Source: Stenotrophomonas sp. VV52 | Lineage (GTDB): Bacteria; Pseudomonadota; Gammaproteobacteria; Xanthomonadales; Xanthomonadaceae | Reading direction: 5' to 3' | Assembly: GCF_002893095.1 (NCBI RefSeq) | Contig: NZ_PKQQ01000002.1 | Coordinates: 186,001-250,000, forward strand | Length of the DNA stretch: 64,000 nt | Notes under the pieces: generated by a model | Told to the model about the DNA's origin: nothing | Seen by the model: the letters and a program-made list of their open reading frames with translations, nothing else | The model's database searches: none | Translations under genes and position numbers: made by a program | Part shown: positions 44,659 through 53,060 of the stretch, piece after piece | How positions within the stretch are numbered: position 1 is the stretch's first letter | Layout: every line of letters begins with the position of its first letter

Positions 44659-46349
44659 ACCCAGCAACCTCCACGCGGCTCGGGTGGCGCGCCTGCGTCT
44701 GGCTGCTGCTGTGCGTGAGCGGCGTGGCCAGCGCGCAGACCCGGGCCTGGCTGGACCGCGATGCGATCAGCGACACCGAAACGGTCACCCTCAACATCGA
44801 GTCCGATGGCGGCGCGCCCGATTACACGCCGCTGCAGGCCGATTTCGAACTCAGTGGCCAGACCAGCAGCCGCCAGGTGCAATGGAGCAATGGCGCGATG
44901 CAGTCGCGCTCGCTGTACGGCGTGGCGCTCACGCCGCGCCGAAGTGGTGTGCTGACCATTCCGTCGTTGCGGGTAGGCAACGTGCTGACCGCGCCGATAC
45001 CGCTGACGGTGTCGGCCAGCAGCGGCGCATCGGCCGCGGTGCCGGGCAATGCCAAGGCCTTCGTCGAAACCGAAGTGGACGACGCCAACCCCTACGTGCA
45101 GCAGAGCGTGGGCGTGGTGGTGCGTCTGTATTACGCCTCGCAGCTGCTGTCGGGCGAGCTGGGGTTCGACGCGCCGGAAGGCGCATCGCTGCAGCGGGTG
45201 GGCGAAGACCGTAGCCTGGTCCGCGAGGTCAACGGCCGTCGCTACAACGTGGTGGAGCGACGCTACCTGCTGATTCCCGAGCGCAGCGGCCCGCTGGTGC
45301 TGAAGGGCGCGCGCTTCGAAGGGCGAAGCGCCGGCGGCTTCTTCGACGACCTGTTCAGGGGCGACGGCCGGCTGCGCGCCAACGCGCCCGACCGCACCCT
45401 GCAGGTCCGTGCGCAACCGGACGCGGCGCCGCAGCCGTGGTTGCCCCTGCACGACCTGCGCCTGCGCTACACCGCCGCGCCTACCCATGGGCGCGCCGGC
45501 GAGGCGGTCACCGTGGTGGTCGAAGCGGTCGCCGAGGGCGCCACCCGCGCGCAGTTCCCGGAACTGCCGCCGCTGGACGTGGGCCCTGCCGCGCAGGTGT
45601 TCGCCGAGCCGCCGCAGTACGACGAGACCTTCAACGGCGGCACCCCGCGCCTGACCCTGACCCGGCGCTACTCGGTGGTGCCGCGCCAGCCCGGCACCCT
45701 GGCCATTCCCGGCCCGCGCATGGGCTGGTGGGACGTGCGCGCCGGGCAGGCACGCACCGCCACGCTGCCCGACCTGCGCGTGACCGTGGCCGAAGGCGCG
45801 CCGGGCACCGCGCCGGCGCCGGTGGCGCTGGACACCACCTCGGCGCTGCCCGGCGCCACGGCGCCCACGGGCGACAGCGTGTCCCTGGGCGGCAACGCCC
45901 CGGGTGGTCCGCCGTGGGGCTGGATCGCTGCAGCCGTGGGCTTCGCCGCGCTGTGGCTGCTGACCCTGGCGTGGGCATGGCGCCGCCGCCGCGCGCCTGC
46001 GGCAGTGGGCGGCGGTCCGCTCGCCGAGGCCGCACCGACCGCCGGCCGGCCCTCGCGCGCCGAGCTGCGCCGCGCGCTGGATCAGGACGGGCTGGATGAC
46101 ATCGTCGCGCTGCTGGCGGCGATGGGCGGGATCCGGGGTGGCCTGGAGGCGGTGCTGGCGCAGCTGGCCGACCCGGCCCAGTGCCAGGCCCTGCAGGACC
46201 TGCAGGCTGCGCGCTGGAGCGCCGATGGTGGCGATGCGGGCCAGGCCCGGCAGGCGCTGCGCCGTGCCTTCCATGACGGACCGCACTGGCAGCCGGCGCC
46301 GGCCGCGTCGAATACTCCGTTGCCGCCGCTGTACCCGCCGTCCGGCTGA
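44655..46349 (+). CDS. BatD family (oxygen tolerance) protein
   Basis: A 564-residue protein with an N-terminal signal peptide (ending VASA-Q, about residue 27), a BatD beta-sandwich region (AWLDRDAISDTETVTLNIE; FELSGQTSSRQVQWSNG; GVALTPRRSGVLTIPSLRVG), a second beta region (LRLRYTAAPTHGRAGEAVTVV), one C-terminal membrane helix (about residues 420-440) and a short basic cytoplasmic tail. BatD was first described with oxygen tolerance in Bacteroides; it closes the MoxR/Bat operon here. It overlaps the BatB-TPR gene by 4 bp and ends 61 bp before the symporter gene. Confidence 0.92.
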   Translation: MNPATSTRLGWRACVWLLLCVSGVASAQTRAWLDRDAISDTETVTLNIESDGGAPDYTPLQADFELSGQTSSRQVQWSNGAMQSRSLYGVALTPRRSGVLTIPSLRVGNVLTAPIPLTVSASSGASAAVPGNAKAFVETEVDDANPYVQQSVGVVVRLYYASQLLSGELGFDAPEGASLQRVGEDRSLVREVNGRRYNVVERRYLLIPERSGPLVLKGARFEGRSAGGFFDDLFRGDGRLRANAPDRTLQVRAQPDAAPQPWLPLHDLRLRYTAAPTHGRAGEAVTVVVEAVAEGATRAQFPELPPLDVGPAAQVFAEPPQYDETFNGGTPRLTLTRRYSVVPRQPGTLAIPGPRMGWWDVRAGQARTATLPDLRVTVAEGAPGTAPAPVALDTTSALPGATAPTGDSVSLGGNAPGGPPWGWIAAAVGFAALWLLTLAWAWRRRRAPAAVGGGPLAEAAPTAGRPSRAELRRALDQDGLDDIVALLAAMGGIRGGLEAVLAQLADPAQCQALQDLQAARWSADGGDAGQARQALRRAFHDGPHWQPAPAASNTPLPPLYPPSG

Positions 46350-46410
46350 AGCGGGCGGGATGGCCGGCTTTGCTAAGCTCTTTTACTTATCTTCAAGGAA
46401 TGCCGCTCCG

Positions 46411-47733
46411 ATGACCGACGCCGCAACACCCCGGCAGAAGCTGCCACTGCACTGGAAAATGGGTATCGGCTTCGGGCTTGGCCTGGTGCTTGGGCTGATC
46501 GTGCACGCCATTGGCGGCGGCATTCCGTGGCTGCCCGACGCTGCGCGCGCGGTCATGACCTACGTGACCACGCCGCTGTCGGGCCTGTTCCTCAACCTGA
46601 TCTTCATGCTGATCGTGCCGCTGATCTTCTCGGCGCTGGTGATGGGCGTGTCGGAAATGGGCGACATCCGTTCGCTCGGCCGGATCGGCTGGAAGACCCT
46701 GGCCTACACCGTGCTGCTCTCGGGCGTGGCGGTCGGCCTGGGCCTGGTGCTGGTCAACCTGCTCAAGCCGGGCGTGGGCGTGGACCCGGCCATGGCCCAG
46801 CAGCTGCTGCATGAAAACGTCGAGCGCAGCCGCGAGATCGTGGCCAACATCGGCGAGCAGCCCAAGGGCATGGACATGCTGCTGTCGATCGTGCCGAGCA
46901 ACGTGCTGGCGGCGGCGTCGAGCAATGGCGCGATCCTGTCGCTGATGTTCTTCGCGCTGATGTTCGGCATCGGCATGGTGCTGTCCCCGGACGAAAAGAC
47001 CGCGCCGCTGCGCAAGGTGATCGAAGGCGTGTTCGAGGTCTCGATGACCCTGATCAACCTGGTGATCCGCCTGGCGCCGTACGCGGTGGCGTGCTTCATG
47101 TTCAACCTGGCGGCGATCTTCGGCTTCGACCTGCTGATCCGCCTGGGCGCGTACGTGGGCGTGGTGGTGCTGGCGCTGGGCCTGCACATGGTGGTGAGCT
47201 ACGGCGTGGCGGTGTGGCTGTCGGGCCGTTCGCCGATCGCGTTCTTCCGCGACACCCAGGAAGCAACGGTGATGGCGTTCTCCACCGCCTCCAGCAATGC
47301 CACGCTGCCGACCGCGCTGCGCGTGGCTGACCAGATGGGCCTGCCGCAGAAGGTCTCGCGCTTCGTGCTGACCGTGGGCGCCACCGCCAACCAGAACGGC
47401 ACCGCGTTGTTCGAAGGCGTGACGGTGATCTTCCTGGCCCAGTTCTTCGGCGTGGACCTGAGCATCACCCAGCAGTTGATGGTGATGGTGGTCTGCATCC
47501 TGGGTGGCATCGGTACGGCCGGCGTGCCGTCCGGTTCGCTGCCGGTGGTGGCGATGATCTGCGCCATGGTCGGCGTGGATCCGATGGGCATCGGCCTGAT
47601 CCTGGGCGTGAACCACTTCCTGGACATGTGCCGCACCGCGCTGAACGTCACCGGCGACCTGGCCCTGACCACGCTGGTGGCCAAGGGCGAAACTGAAGAA
47701 AGCCCGGTGCCGGGGACGTCTTCACACGCCTGA
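46411..47733 (+). CDS. Dicarboxylate/amino acid:cation symporter (DAACS family)
   Basis: A secondary transporter in the inner membrane that takes up glutamate, aspartate or C4-dicarboxylates with sodium or protons. The 440-residue protein has about eight membrane helices and two re-entrant loops. The family motifs are visible: the serine-rich loop TASSNATLPTALRVADQMG, NQNGTALFEGVTVIF in place of the usual NMDGT, and GIGTAGVPSGSLPVVAMI. The NQNGT variant leaves the specificity open, so I give no symbol. Start at ATG 46411, with AAGGA 10 bases upstream; the longer frame runs back into batD. It may be transcribed separately from the Bat operon. Confidence 0.92.
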   Translation: MTDAATPRQKLPLHWKMGIGFGLGLVLGLIVHAIGGGIPWLPDAARAVMTYVTTPLSGLFLNLIFMLIVPLIFSALVMGVSEMGDIRSLGRIGWKTLAYTVLLSGVAVGLGLVLVNLLKPGVGVDPAMAQQLLHENVERSREIVANIGEQPKGMDMLLSIVPSNVLAAASSNGAILSLMFFALMFGIGMVLSPDEKTAPLRKVIEGVFEVSMTLINLVIRLAPYAVACFMFNLAAIFGFDLLIRLGAYVGVVVLALGLHMVVSYGVAVWLSGRSPIAFFRDTQEATVMAFSTASSNATLPTALRVADQMGLPQKVSRFVLTVGATANQNGTALFEGVTVIFLAQFFGVDLSITQQLMVMVVCILGGIGTAGVPSGSLPVVAMICAMVGVDPMGIGLILGVNHFLDMCRTALNVTGDLALTTLVAKGETEESPVPGTSSHA

Positions 47734-47752
47734 CCCGCCTGACCCGGCGGGT
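47733..47752 (+). terminator. Possible terminator after the symporter gene
   Basis: ACCCGCC-TGACCC-GGCGGGT, a 7-bp stem starting right at the stop codon. No T-run follows, so it may be only a weak or Rho-assisted end. Confidence 0.35.
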
Positions 47753-47811
47753 GGACTATGGGACAATGGGCGGCCCGCAGCTTCGCGGCCGCCTCCCGAC
47801 CCCTCTGAATC

Positions 47812-49821
47812 ATGACGCAGCCCACCCGCCGCCAGTTGGCCAACGCCATCCGCTTCCTTGCCGCTGATGCGGTCGAAACCGCCAAGTCCGGTCACCCCGG
47901 CATGCCGATGGGCATGGCGGACATCGCGGAAGTCCTCTGGAACGACTATCTCCGTCACAACCCGAACAACCCGAAGTGGTTCAACCGCGACCGCTTCGTG
48001 CTGTCCAACGGCCACGGCTCGATGCTGCAGTACGCGCTGCTGCACCTGAGCGGCTACGACCTGCCGATCGAGCAGCTCAAGCAGTTCCGCCAGCTCGGCA
48101 GCAAGACCGCCGGCCACCCGGAACACCACGAAACCCCCGGGGTGGAAACCACCACCGGTCCGCTCGGCCAGGGCCTGGCCAATGCGGTCGGTTTCGCGCT
48201 GGCAGAAAAGCTGCTGGCGCAGCGCTACAACCGTCCGGAACACGAGATCGTGGACCACCGCACCTGGGTGTTCCTGGGCGACGGCTGCCTGATGGAAGGC
48301 GTGTCGCATGAAGCGGCGTCGCTGGCCGGCACGTGGGGCCTGGACAAGCTGGTCTGCTTCTGGGACGACAACCACATCTCGATCGACGGCAACACCGAAG
48401 GCTGGTTCACCGACAACACCCCCGAGCGTTTCGAGGCCTATGGCTGGAACGTGGTGCGCGGCGTCGATGGCCACGACCCGGACAGCATCAAGGCGGCGAT
48501 CGAAAGCGCGCTGTCGCAGTCGGACAAGCCGACCCTGATCTGCTGCCGCACCACCATTGGTTTCGGTTCGCCGGGCAAGGCGGGCAAGGAATCGAGCCAC
48601 GGCGCGCCGCTGGGCAAGGACGAGCTGGAAGCGACCCGCAAGCAGCTGGGCTGGAACTACGGTCCGTTCGAGATCCCGGAAGAGATCTACGCGGGCTGGC
48701 GTGCGGGCAGCACCGGCACGCTGCGCCAGGCGGAGTGGGAGCAGCAGTTCGACAAGTACGCGGCGCAGTTCCCGGCCGAAGCCGAAGAGCTGACCCGTCG
48801 TTCGAACGGTGAGCTGCCGGCCGATTTCGTGGCCAAGGCAGACGCGTACATCTCGCAGGTGCAGGCTGAAGGCCAGACCATTGCGTCGCGCAAGGCGTCG
48901 CAGCTGGCCATCGAGGCGTTCGCGCCGCTGCTGCCGGAACTGGTCGGCGGTTCGGCCGATCTGGCGCACTCGAACCTGACGCTGTGGAAGGCGAGCAAGT
49001 CGGTCGCGACGGATGATCCGAACGCGAACTACGTGTATTACGGGGTGCGCGAGTTCGGCATGACGGCCATTGCCAACGGCCTGGCGCTGCACGGCGGTTT
49101 CATTCCGTTCGATGCGACCTTCCTGGTGTTCAGCGATTACGCGCGCAACGGCGTGCGCATGAGCGCGCTGATCCCGGCGCATGCGATCCACGTGTACACG
49201 CACGATTCGATCGGCCTGGGCGAAGACGGTCCGACCCACCAGCCGGTGGAGCACCTGGCGTCGCTGCGTTACATCCCGAACAACGATGTGTGGCGTCCGT
49301 GCGATGCGGTGGAGTCGGCAGTGAGCTGGAAGGCGGCGATCACCCGCCAGGACGGCCCGAGCTGCCTGGTGTTCAGCCGTCAGAACCTGCCGCACCAGCA
49401 GCGCAGCACCGAGCAGGTGGCGCAGATCGCGCGCGGCGGTTACGTGCTGGCCGACGCGGAAGGCGGCGTGCCGGACGTGATCCTGATCGGCACCGGTTCG
49501 GAAGTGGGCCTGGCGATGACGGCCAAGGCGGAACTCGACGCAGCCGGGATCAAGACCCGGGTGGTCTCGATGCCGTCTACCGACGTGTTCGAGCGCCAGG
49601 ACGGGGGCTACCGCGAGTCGGTGCTGCCGAACGCGATCCGCAACCGCGTGGCGGTGGAAGCCGGCGTCACCGGCTTCTGGCGCCAGTACGTGGGCCTGGA
49701 CGGCGCCGTGGTAGGGATCGACACCTTCGGCGCCTCGGCCCCGGCCGACGCGCTGTACAAGCACTTCGGCATCACCGCCGAGCACGTGGTGGCGGCGGCC
49801 AAGGCCCAGCTGGCGAACTAA
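47812..49821 (+). CDS. tkt: Transketolase
   Basis: Transketolase moves two-carbon units between sugar phosphates with thiamine diphosphate, linking glycolysis and the pentose phosphate pathway. The 669-residue protein starts with [26 protein letters not shown] and has the TPP/metal motif [18 protein letters not shown] followed by [21 protein letters not shown], and [28 protein letters not shown] with the catalytic Glu in the pyrimidine domain, then [23 protein letters not shown]. It is complete and close to E. coli TktA in length. It stands alone, 78 bp after the symporter gene, and is followed by a strong terminator and the second repeat island. Confidence 0.98.
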   Translation: MTQPTRRQLANAIRFLAADAVETAKSGHPGMPMGMADIAEVLWNDYLRHNPNNPKWFNRDRFVLSNGHGSMLQYALLHLSGYDLPIEQLKQFRQLGSKTAGHPEHHETPGVETTTGPLGQGLANAVGFALAEKLLAQRYNRPEHEIVDHRTWVFLGDGCLMEGVSHEAASLAGTWGLDKLVCFWDDNHISIDGNTEGWFTDNTPERFEAYGWNVVRGVDGHDPDSIKAAIESALSQSDKPTLICCRTTIGFGSPGKAGKESSHGAPLGKDELEATRKQLGWNYGPFEIPEEIYAGWRAGSTGTLRQAEWEQQFDKYAAQFPAEAEELTRRSNGELPADFVAKADAYISQVQAEGQTIASRKASQLAIEAFAPLLPELVGGSADLAHSNLTLWKASKSVATDDPNANYVYYGVREFGMTAIANGLALHGGFIPFDATFLVFSDYARNGVRMSALIPAHAIHVYTHDSIGLGEDGPTHQPVEHLASLRYIPNNDVWRPCDAVESAVSWKAAITRQDGPSCLVFSRQNLPHQQRSTEQVAQIARGGYVLADAEGGVPDVILIGTGSEVGLAMTAKAELDAAGIKTRVVSMPSTDVFERQDGGYRESVLPNAIRNRVAVEAGVTGFWRQYVGLDGAVVGIDTFGASAPADALYKHFGITAEHVVAAAKAQLAN

Positions 49822-49845
49822 ACGTTCGTTACTGACGCGAAAAGC

Positions 49846-49883
49846 AACGGCGCTTCCCGAAACGGAAGCGCCGTTTTTTTTTT
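49846..49883 (+). terminator. Terminator after tkt
   Basis: AACGGCGCTTCC-CGAAAC-GGAAGCGCCGTT, a 12-bp perfect stem followed by ten or more T. Confidence 0.93.
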
Positions 49884-49893
49884 GGTATGCGCG

Positions 49894-49917
49894 GTAGTGC
49901 CGGCCGCCGGCCGGCTC
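49894..49917 (+). repeat. SMAG-type GTAG hairpin
   Basis: GTAGTGCCGGCC-GCC-GGCCGGCTC, just after the tkt terminator. Confidence 0.75.
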
Positions 49918-49936
49918 CCCCGATTGCATGCGATCC

Positions 49937-49960
49937 GTAGAGCTGGGCTCTGCCCAGCTG
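49937..49960 (+). repeat. SMAG-type GTAG hairpin
   Basis: GTAGAGCTGGGC-TCT-GCCCAGCTGC. The 25 bases that follow it (CTGTTGGATTCGGGCGAACA and onward) are the reverse complement of those preceding the SMAG at 50522-50544. Confidence 0.8.
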
Positions 49961-50022
49961 CTGTTGGATTCGGGCGAACAGCCGTGGGTTGCGAGGTTTC
50001 CCTGGTCAGGGCCGTCGGGTGC

Positions 50023-50099
50023 GGGTTTGTGGGGGACGCTGCAAGTACGTCCATGTAAGCTCATCGCCGCATCCATGCGGCTCGTGCCCCCTCAAACCC
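50023..50099 (+). repeat. Folded intergenic element, copy 3
   Basis: Outer arms GGGTTTGTGGGGG and CCCCCTCAAACCC pair at 12 of 13 positions and enclose GCAAGTACGTCCATGTAAGCT and the inner hairpin CCGCAT-CC-ATGCGG (50067-50080). Confidence 0.75.
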
Positions 50100-50197
50100 A
50101 CCCCCGCCGACCCTCCGACAGTGCCTCGGAGGCCACAGGAAAAGCCGGTGTGCCGACCGATGGTCGACACGAATGCGTGCTTTGATGGTTTACGGGG

Positions 50198-50219
50198 GAC
50201 ACGCACGGCGTGTCACTAC
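50198..50219 (-). repeat. GTAG hairpin (GACACGC type)
   Basis: On the minus strand GTAGTGACACGCC-GT-GCGTGTC, the same subfamily as those at 6139 and 30808. Confidence 0.65.
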
Positions 50220-50241
50220 GAGGCGGGGCACGCTCCGGTAG

Positions 50242-50331
50242 GGTTGGTTCCCAAACAACCGCCGTGAAATCGCCCGCGTCCGGTAACGCATGGAAATCGA
50301 ACGAAACCCCCATGTCGGCCGAAGGCCGACA
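50242..50331 (+). repeat. GTTCCCAAA hairpin block, copy B
   Basis: GGTTG-GTTCCCAAA-CAACC followed by GCCGTGAAATCGCCCGCG, GCGTC-CGGT-AACGC and, at the right end, GTCGGCC-GAA-GGCCGAC. Compared with copy A the first stem has changed C-G to T-A on both sides, keeping the pairing. Confidence 0.7.
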
Positions 50332-50381
50332 TCGGCGTTTCCCGTGGCCATCGGCCAACTGTCAAAGGGTCGCCCGGGGTC

Positions 50382-50457
50382 GGTTTGCGGGGGACTCGGC
50401 GCCATGGATAGCGTCCGCGTAGCCTACACGGACGTACTTGCGGCGACCCCGCAAACC
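50382..50457 (-). repeat. Folded intergenic element, copy 4
   Basis: On the minus strand GGTTTGCGGGG and CCCCGCAAACC enclose CAAGTACGTCCGTGTAGGCT and an inner hairpin around ATCCAT. It is almost the same as copy 2. Confidence 0.75.
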
Positions 50458-50521
50458 GGCACCGGGCGGCCCAAGCCAGGGAAACGGTGCACACTGCAGC
50501 TGTTCGCCTGAATCCAACAGC

Positions 50522-50544
50522 AGCTGGGCAGAGCCCAGCTCTAC
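50522..50544 (-). repeat. SMAG-type GTAG hairpin
   Basis: On the minus strand GTAGAGCTGGGC-TCT-GCCCAGCT, in inverted orientation to the copy at 49937. Confidence 0.8.
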
Positions 50545-50561
50545 GAGATTGCATGCAATCC

Positions 50562-50588
50562 GTGGAGCCGGCCGGCGGCCGGCACTAC
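50562..50588 (-). repeat. SMAG-type GTAG hairpin
   Basis: On the minus strand GTAGTGCCGGCC-GCC-GGCCGGCTCCAC. It lies 28 bp past the stop of the acetyl-CoA hydrolase family gene and probably serves as its mRNA 3' hairpin. Confidence 0.7.
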
Positions 50589-50616
50589 CCGTGCACGCTT
50601 CAATGGGTCGCACGCT

Positions 50617-52569
50617 TTACGCCGTACGCGCCAACCCCAACCGCACCAACCGTGCTTCCAGCTTCTCGCCAATGCTGGAGGGCGCATCCAACCCCATCCG
50701 CTGCAGGTACACCACGTCGCCATCGCCAGCCGGCTGGGTCAGCGCTGCCAGTACCGTGCGCAATTTTGCACTCCGTGTCTGTGTGTTCTGCTTCAACCAC
50801 CCCAACGCCTTCACCAGGTGCTGCTCCACCTCGGTGAAATCGCTGCCCAGTGGGTAGTCGGGCAGGGCGCCCGACTGCCGGAACGGCGCCAGCGCCGCGC
50901 TTACGGCGGCCTGTGTATTGCGGCGCGCCCAATGCTCCGGCGCGACAAAATCACCGGCCAGCTTCTTCGACGCCTTCGCCGTCTGCAGCAACCCCGCCTG
51001 GAAACCCGCATCCGTAATCGACGCCATCCCGATCACGCAATCCTCGTCGGTCAGGTTGCGCAGATCCGCGATGCCGTACTCGTTGATGTAGAGGTCGCGC
51101 AGGTGGCGCGGAATCGTCGTGTGCCCATAGTTCCATCGCACATTCGACTGCAGCCCGCCCTTGTCCTCGCGCACCGCCCGGAACATCAGCGCACTGCGCG
51201 CCTCCGGCAGTGCATGCGCCATCGCCACGAAGTTGTACTGCCCGCCCACGCCCGACACCACCCGCCCGTCTTCCAGCGCGTCCGACACCGCCGCACCCAG
51301 CGCCGTTGCCATCATGCAGGAATTGAAGAAGCGCGCATGCCGTCGTTGCAGCCGTTCCAGCGCCTCGTTGCCGCCGTACAGCTGGTTGATCTCGCTGATC
51401 CGGCGCATCCCGATCGCCCGCGACTCTTCCTCCGGCAGCTCGCGCAACCACTCGTAGAACTCCGGCGAACCCAGGTAGAACGCCCCATGCAGGTACTCGC
51501 CTTCCGCCTCCAGCGTCGCGTGGTCGATGGTCAGCGTGCTGCCGCTTTCGATCCGCTCCATCAGCGCCAGGTCATCGTGCACCTTGCGCCGGATCACCCC
51601 TGTCTGCACCAGCCGCCGGAAGCCCTCGTTGAGCATCTCGCTGCAGCCATACAACCCCACCTCGAACGGATCCAGCCCACCGCATTCCAGCACCGTCGGA
51701 TTGCTCGCCAGCGTAGGATCCAGCGCATGCAGGATCTGCCGGTAGCGCGCATTGTCGGTATGGCGCAGCACCAGCGCATGGCTGATCGCATCGGCCAGCG
51801 TCCCGATCCCGATCTGCAGCGTGCCACCGTCGCGGACCAGCGCGCTCGCATACAGCCCGATCGCATAGTCCGCATCGCTTACCGGCTGGCGCGGCAGCCC
51901 GAACAGCGCCGGGTAGGGCGCCGGCGGCGTGATCACCAGATCGAAGAACGACACATCCACCGTCGCCGTGCCGCCCAGGTACGGCAGCTGCGGATCGATC
52001 TCCGCGATCAACAGCGGACGCGGCAACCCGCGCGCCAGCATCGCCTCGATCGTGTCCTGCGTGATGTCGTTGTTGCACGACAGCGACAGCCGCCGGTCGT
52101 CCGGACGCATCGCCACCTTCTGCACGATCGCATGCGGCGCGCGCTGCGCCACCGCGTCCGCCGCATGCGTGTAGTTCAAGCTCGTATAGCCGCGCTGCGC
52201 CTGCGACGAATTCAGCAGCGCCCCCGACTGCATGTAGAACTCCTCCACCTGCACATGCGCCGGCAGGCGGTCGCGCAGCATCGCGTCCGCATACGCCAAA
52301 CGCGGGAAATCCTCGCCGAAGTGGCGCGCCGCGAACGGCCCCATGAAGCGCGCCTCCAAGCCGTTGCCGCCCGGCTTGGGCGGGTTCAACGACAGCGCCG
52401 TGTAGATCTGCAGCGGCCGCGACGGATCGTTCTCCACCCGCGCATACAGCGCGTTGAGCAGCCGGTGCGGCTTGCCCAGTGCCAGCGGCGCACCGATGCG
52501 CAGCGGCCCCTCCACGCGCTGCAGCAACCAGTCGGTGGCGGCGTCCAGGTCGGTGAGGTGCTCGGTCAT
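50617..52569 (-). CDS. Acetyl-CoA hydrolase/transferase family protein
   Basis: A 650-residue protein of the acetyl-CoA hydrolase/CoA-transferase superfamily. It has an N-terminal domain (PLRIGAPLALGKPHRLLNALYARVE; FGEDFPRLAYADAMLRDRLPAHVQVEEFYMQSG in parts), a central GTLQIGIGTLADAISHALVLRH segment, and the C-terminal domain with INQLYGGNEALERLQRRHARFFNSCMMATALGAAVSDALEDGRVVSGVGGQYNFVAMAHALP (in parts). The GVGGQYNFV motif is typical of this family. It is longer than succinate- or acetate-CoA transferases, so substrate is uncertain. It is divergent from the blaI-like gene, with 122 bp between starts. A large opposite-strand frame across it is an artefact. Confidence 0.88.
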   Translation of the reverse strand: MTEHLTDLDAATDWLLQRVEGPLRIGAPLALGKPHRLLNALYARVENDPSRPLQIYTALSLNPPKPGGNGLEARFMGPFAARHFGEDFPRLAYADAMLRDRLPAHVQVEEFYMQSGALLNSSQAQRGYTSLNYTHAADAVAQRAPHAIVQKVAMRPDDRRLSLSCNNDITQDTIEAMLARGLPRPLLIAEIDPQLPYLGGTATVDVSFFDLVITPPAPYPALFGLPRQPVSDADYAIGLYASALVRDGGTLQIGIGTLADAISHALVLRHTDNARYRQILHALDPTLASNPTVLECGGLDPFEVGLYGCSEMLNEGFRRLVQTGVIRRKVHDDLALMERIESGSTLTIDHATLEAEGEYLHGAFYLGSPEFYEWLRELPEEESRAIGMRRISEINQLYGGNEALERLQRRHARFFNSCMMATALGAAVSDALEDGRVVSGVGGQYNFVAMAHALPEARSALMFRAVREDKGGLQSNVRWNYGHTTIPRHLRDLYINEYGIADLRNLTDEDCVIGMASITDAGFQAGLLQTAKASKKLAGDFVAPEHWARRNTQAAVSAALAPFRQSGALPDYPLGSDFTEVEQHLVKALGWLKQNTQTRSAKLRTVLAALTQPAGDGDVVYLQRMGLDAPSSIGEKLEARLVRLGLARTA

Positions 52570-52639
52570 GCGGTGCGTTCCTGCAAAGGCTTTCGGGCAT
52601 TACAGCATTTCCGGTTTGAACGGCTCTCGACATGGGGGC

Positions 52640-52668
52640 TTGACACCGGGTTGGATTACGCGCGTAAT
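52640..52668 (+). promoter_or_regulatory. Predicted blaI-operon promoter
   Basis: A consensus TTGACA (52640-52645) is followed, after 17 bp, by CGTAAT (52663-52668). The -10 region lies inside a perfect palindrome, so a bound repressor would block RNA polymerase. Confidence 0.6.
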
Positions 52669-52693
52669 CGGTCCGTCGATTACGGATGTAAAT
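52654..52693. promoter_or_regulatory. BlaI-type operator pair
   Basis: Site 1 is the perfect 16-bp palindrome GATTACGCGCGTAATC (52654-52669), covering the -10. Site 2, GATTACGGATGTAAAT (52678-52693), is an imperfect match whose start is 24 bp further on and overlaps the start codon of the repressor gene. BlaI/MecI repressors bind TACA/TGTA-type palindromes as dimers, so this is the expected autoregulatory layout. Confidence 0.65.
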
Positions 52694-53060
52694 GATGAGC
52701 CAGATCAGCGAAGCCGAAGCCGTTGTCATGGAAGTGCTCTGGAGCCGGCACCCGCTGGGCGCCGACGACGTGGTTGCCGCCCTGGCCGATCGCGACTGGG
52801 CCGAGCCCACCATCAAGACCCTGCTCAACCGCCTGCTCACCAAGGGCGCCATCAGCGCCAGCCGGGACGGGCGGCGCTATCTCTACTCGCCGGTGCTGCA
52901 GCGCCAGGCCTGGGTGGCCGAACAGAGCAGCGGCCTGCTCGACAAACTGTTCGCCGGCCGGGTCGCCCCGCTGGTGGCGCATTTCAGCCAGCGCGGCGAA
53001 CTCAGCGCGCAGGACATCGCCGAGCTCAAGAAGCTGATCCAGGAGCTCGACCATGACTGA
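52692..53060 (+). CDS. BlaI/MecI/CopY family transcriptional repressor
   Basis: A 122-residue winged-helix repressor. ISEAEAVVMEVLWSRHPLGADDVVAAL forms the first helices, AEPTIKTLLNRLLTKGAISASRDGRRYLYSP the recognition helix and wing, and the C-terminal helices form the dimer region and cleavage site in BlaI. In BlaI systems the partner M56 peptidase inactivates the repressor after sensing a signal; here the M56 gene starts 8 bp before this gene's stop. Two palindromes lie upstream, pointing to autoregulation. ATG 52692 and ATG 52695 are adjacent possible starts; no Shine-Dalgarno is clear. Confidence 0.92.
   Translation: MMSQISEAEAVVMEVLWSRHPLGADDVVAALADRDWAEPTIKTLLNRLLTKGAISASRDGRRYLYSPVLQRQAWVAEQSSGLLDKLFAGRVAPLVAHFSQRGELSAQDIAELKKLIQELDHD

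Larger units (their letters stand above)
49884..50616. other. Intergenic repeat island B (tkt - acetyl-CoA hydrolase)
   Basis: A stretch of about 730 bp without a credible gene. It contains a SMAG hairpin (49894-49917), a palindromic GATTGCATGCGATC, a second SMAG (49937-49960) followed by folded element copy 3, a reverse GACACGC-type GTAG hairpin (50198-50219), the GTTCCCAAA block (50242-50331), folded element copy 4 in reverse (50382-50457), a reverse SMAG (50522-50544), the palindrome GATTGCATGCAATC and another reverse SMAG (50562-50588). The two halves are arranged as an inverted repeat. It shares its right 300 bp with the island at 5.9-6.5 kb. Confidence 0.75.

Noticed and set aside
50818..52695. 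625-codon open frame on the plus strand opposite the acetyl-CoA hydrolase family gene
   Set aside because: Its product is Arg/His/Gln-rich without any known domain, as expected from the complement of a high-GC gene; the minus-strand frame has clear family motifs.
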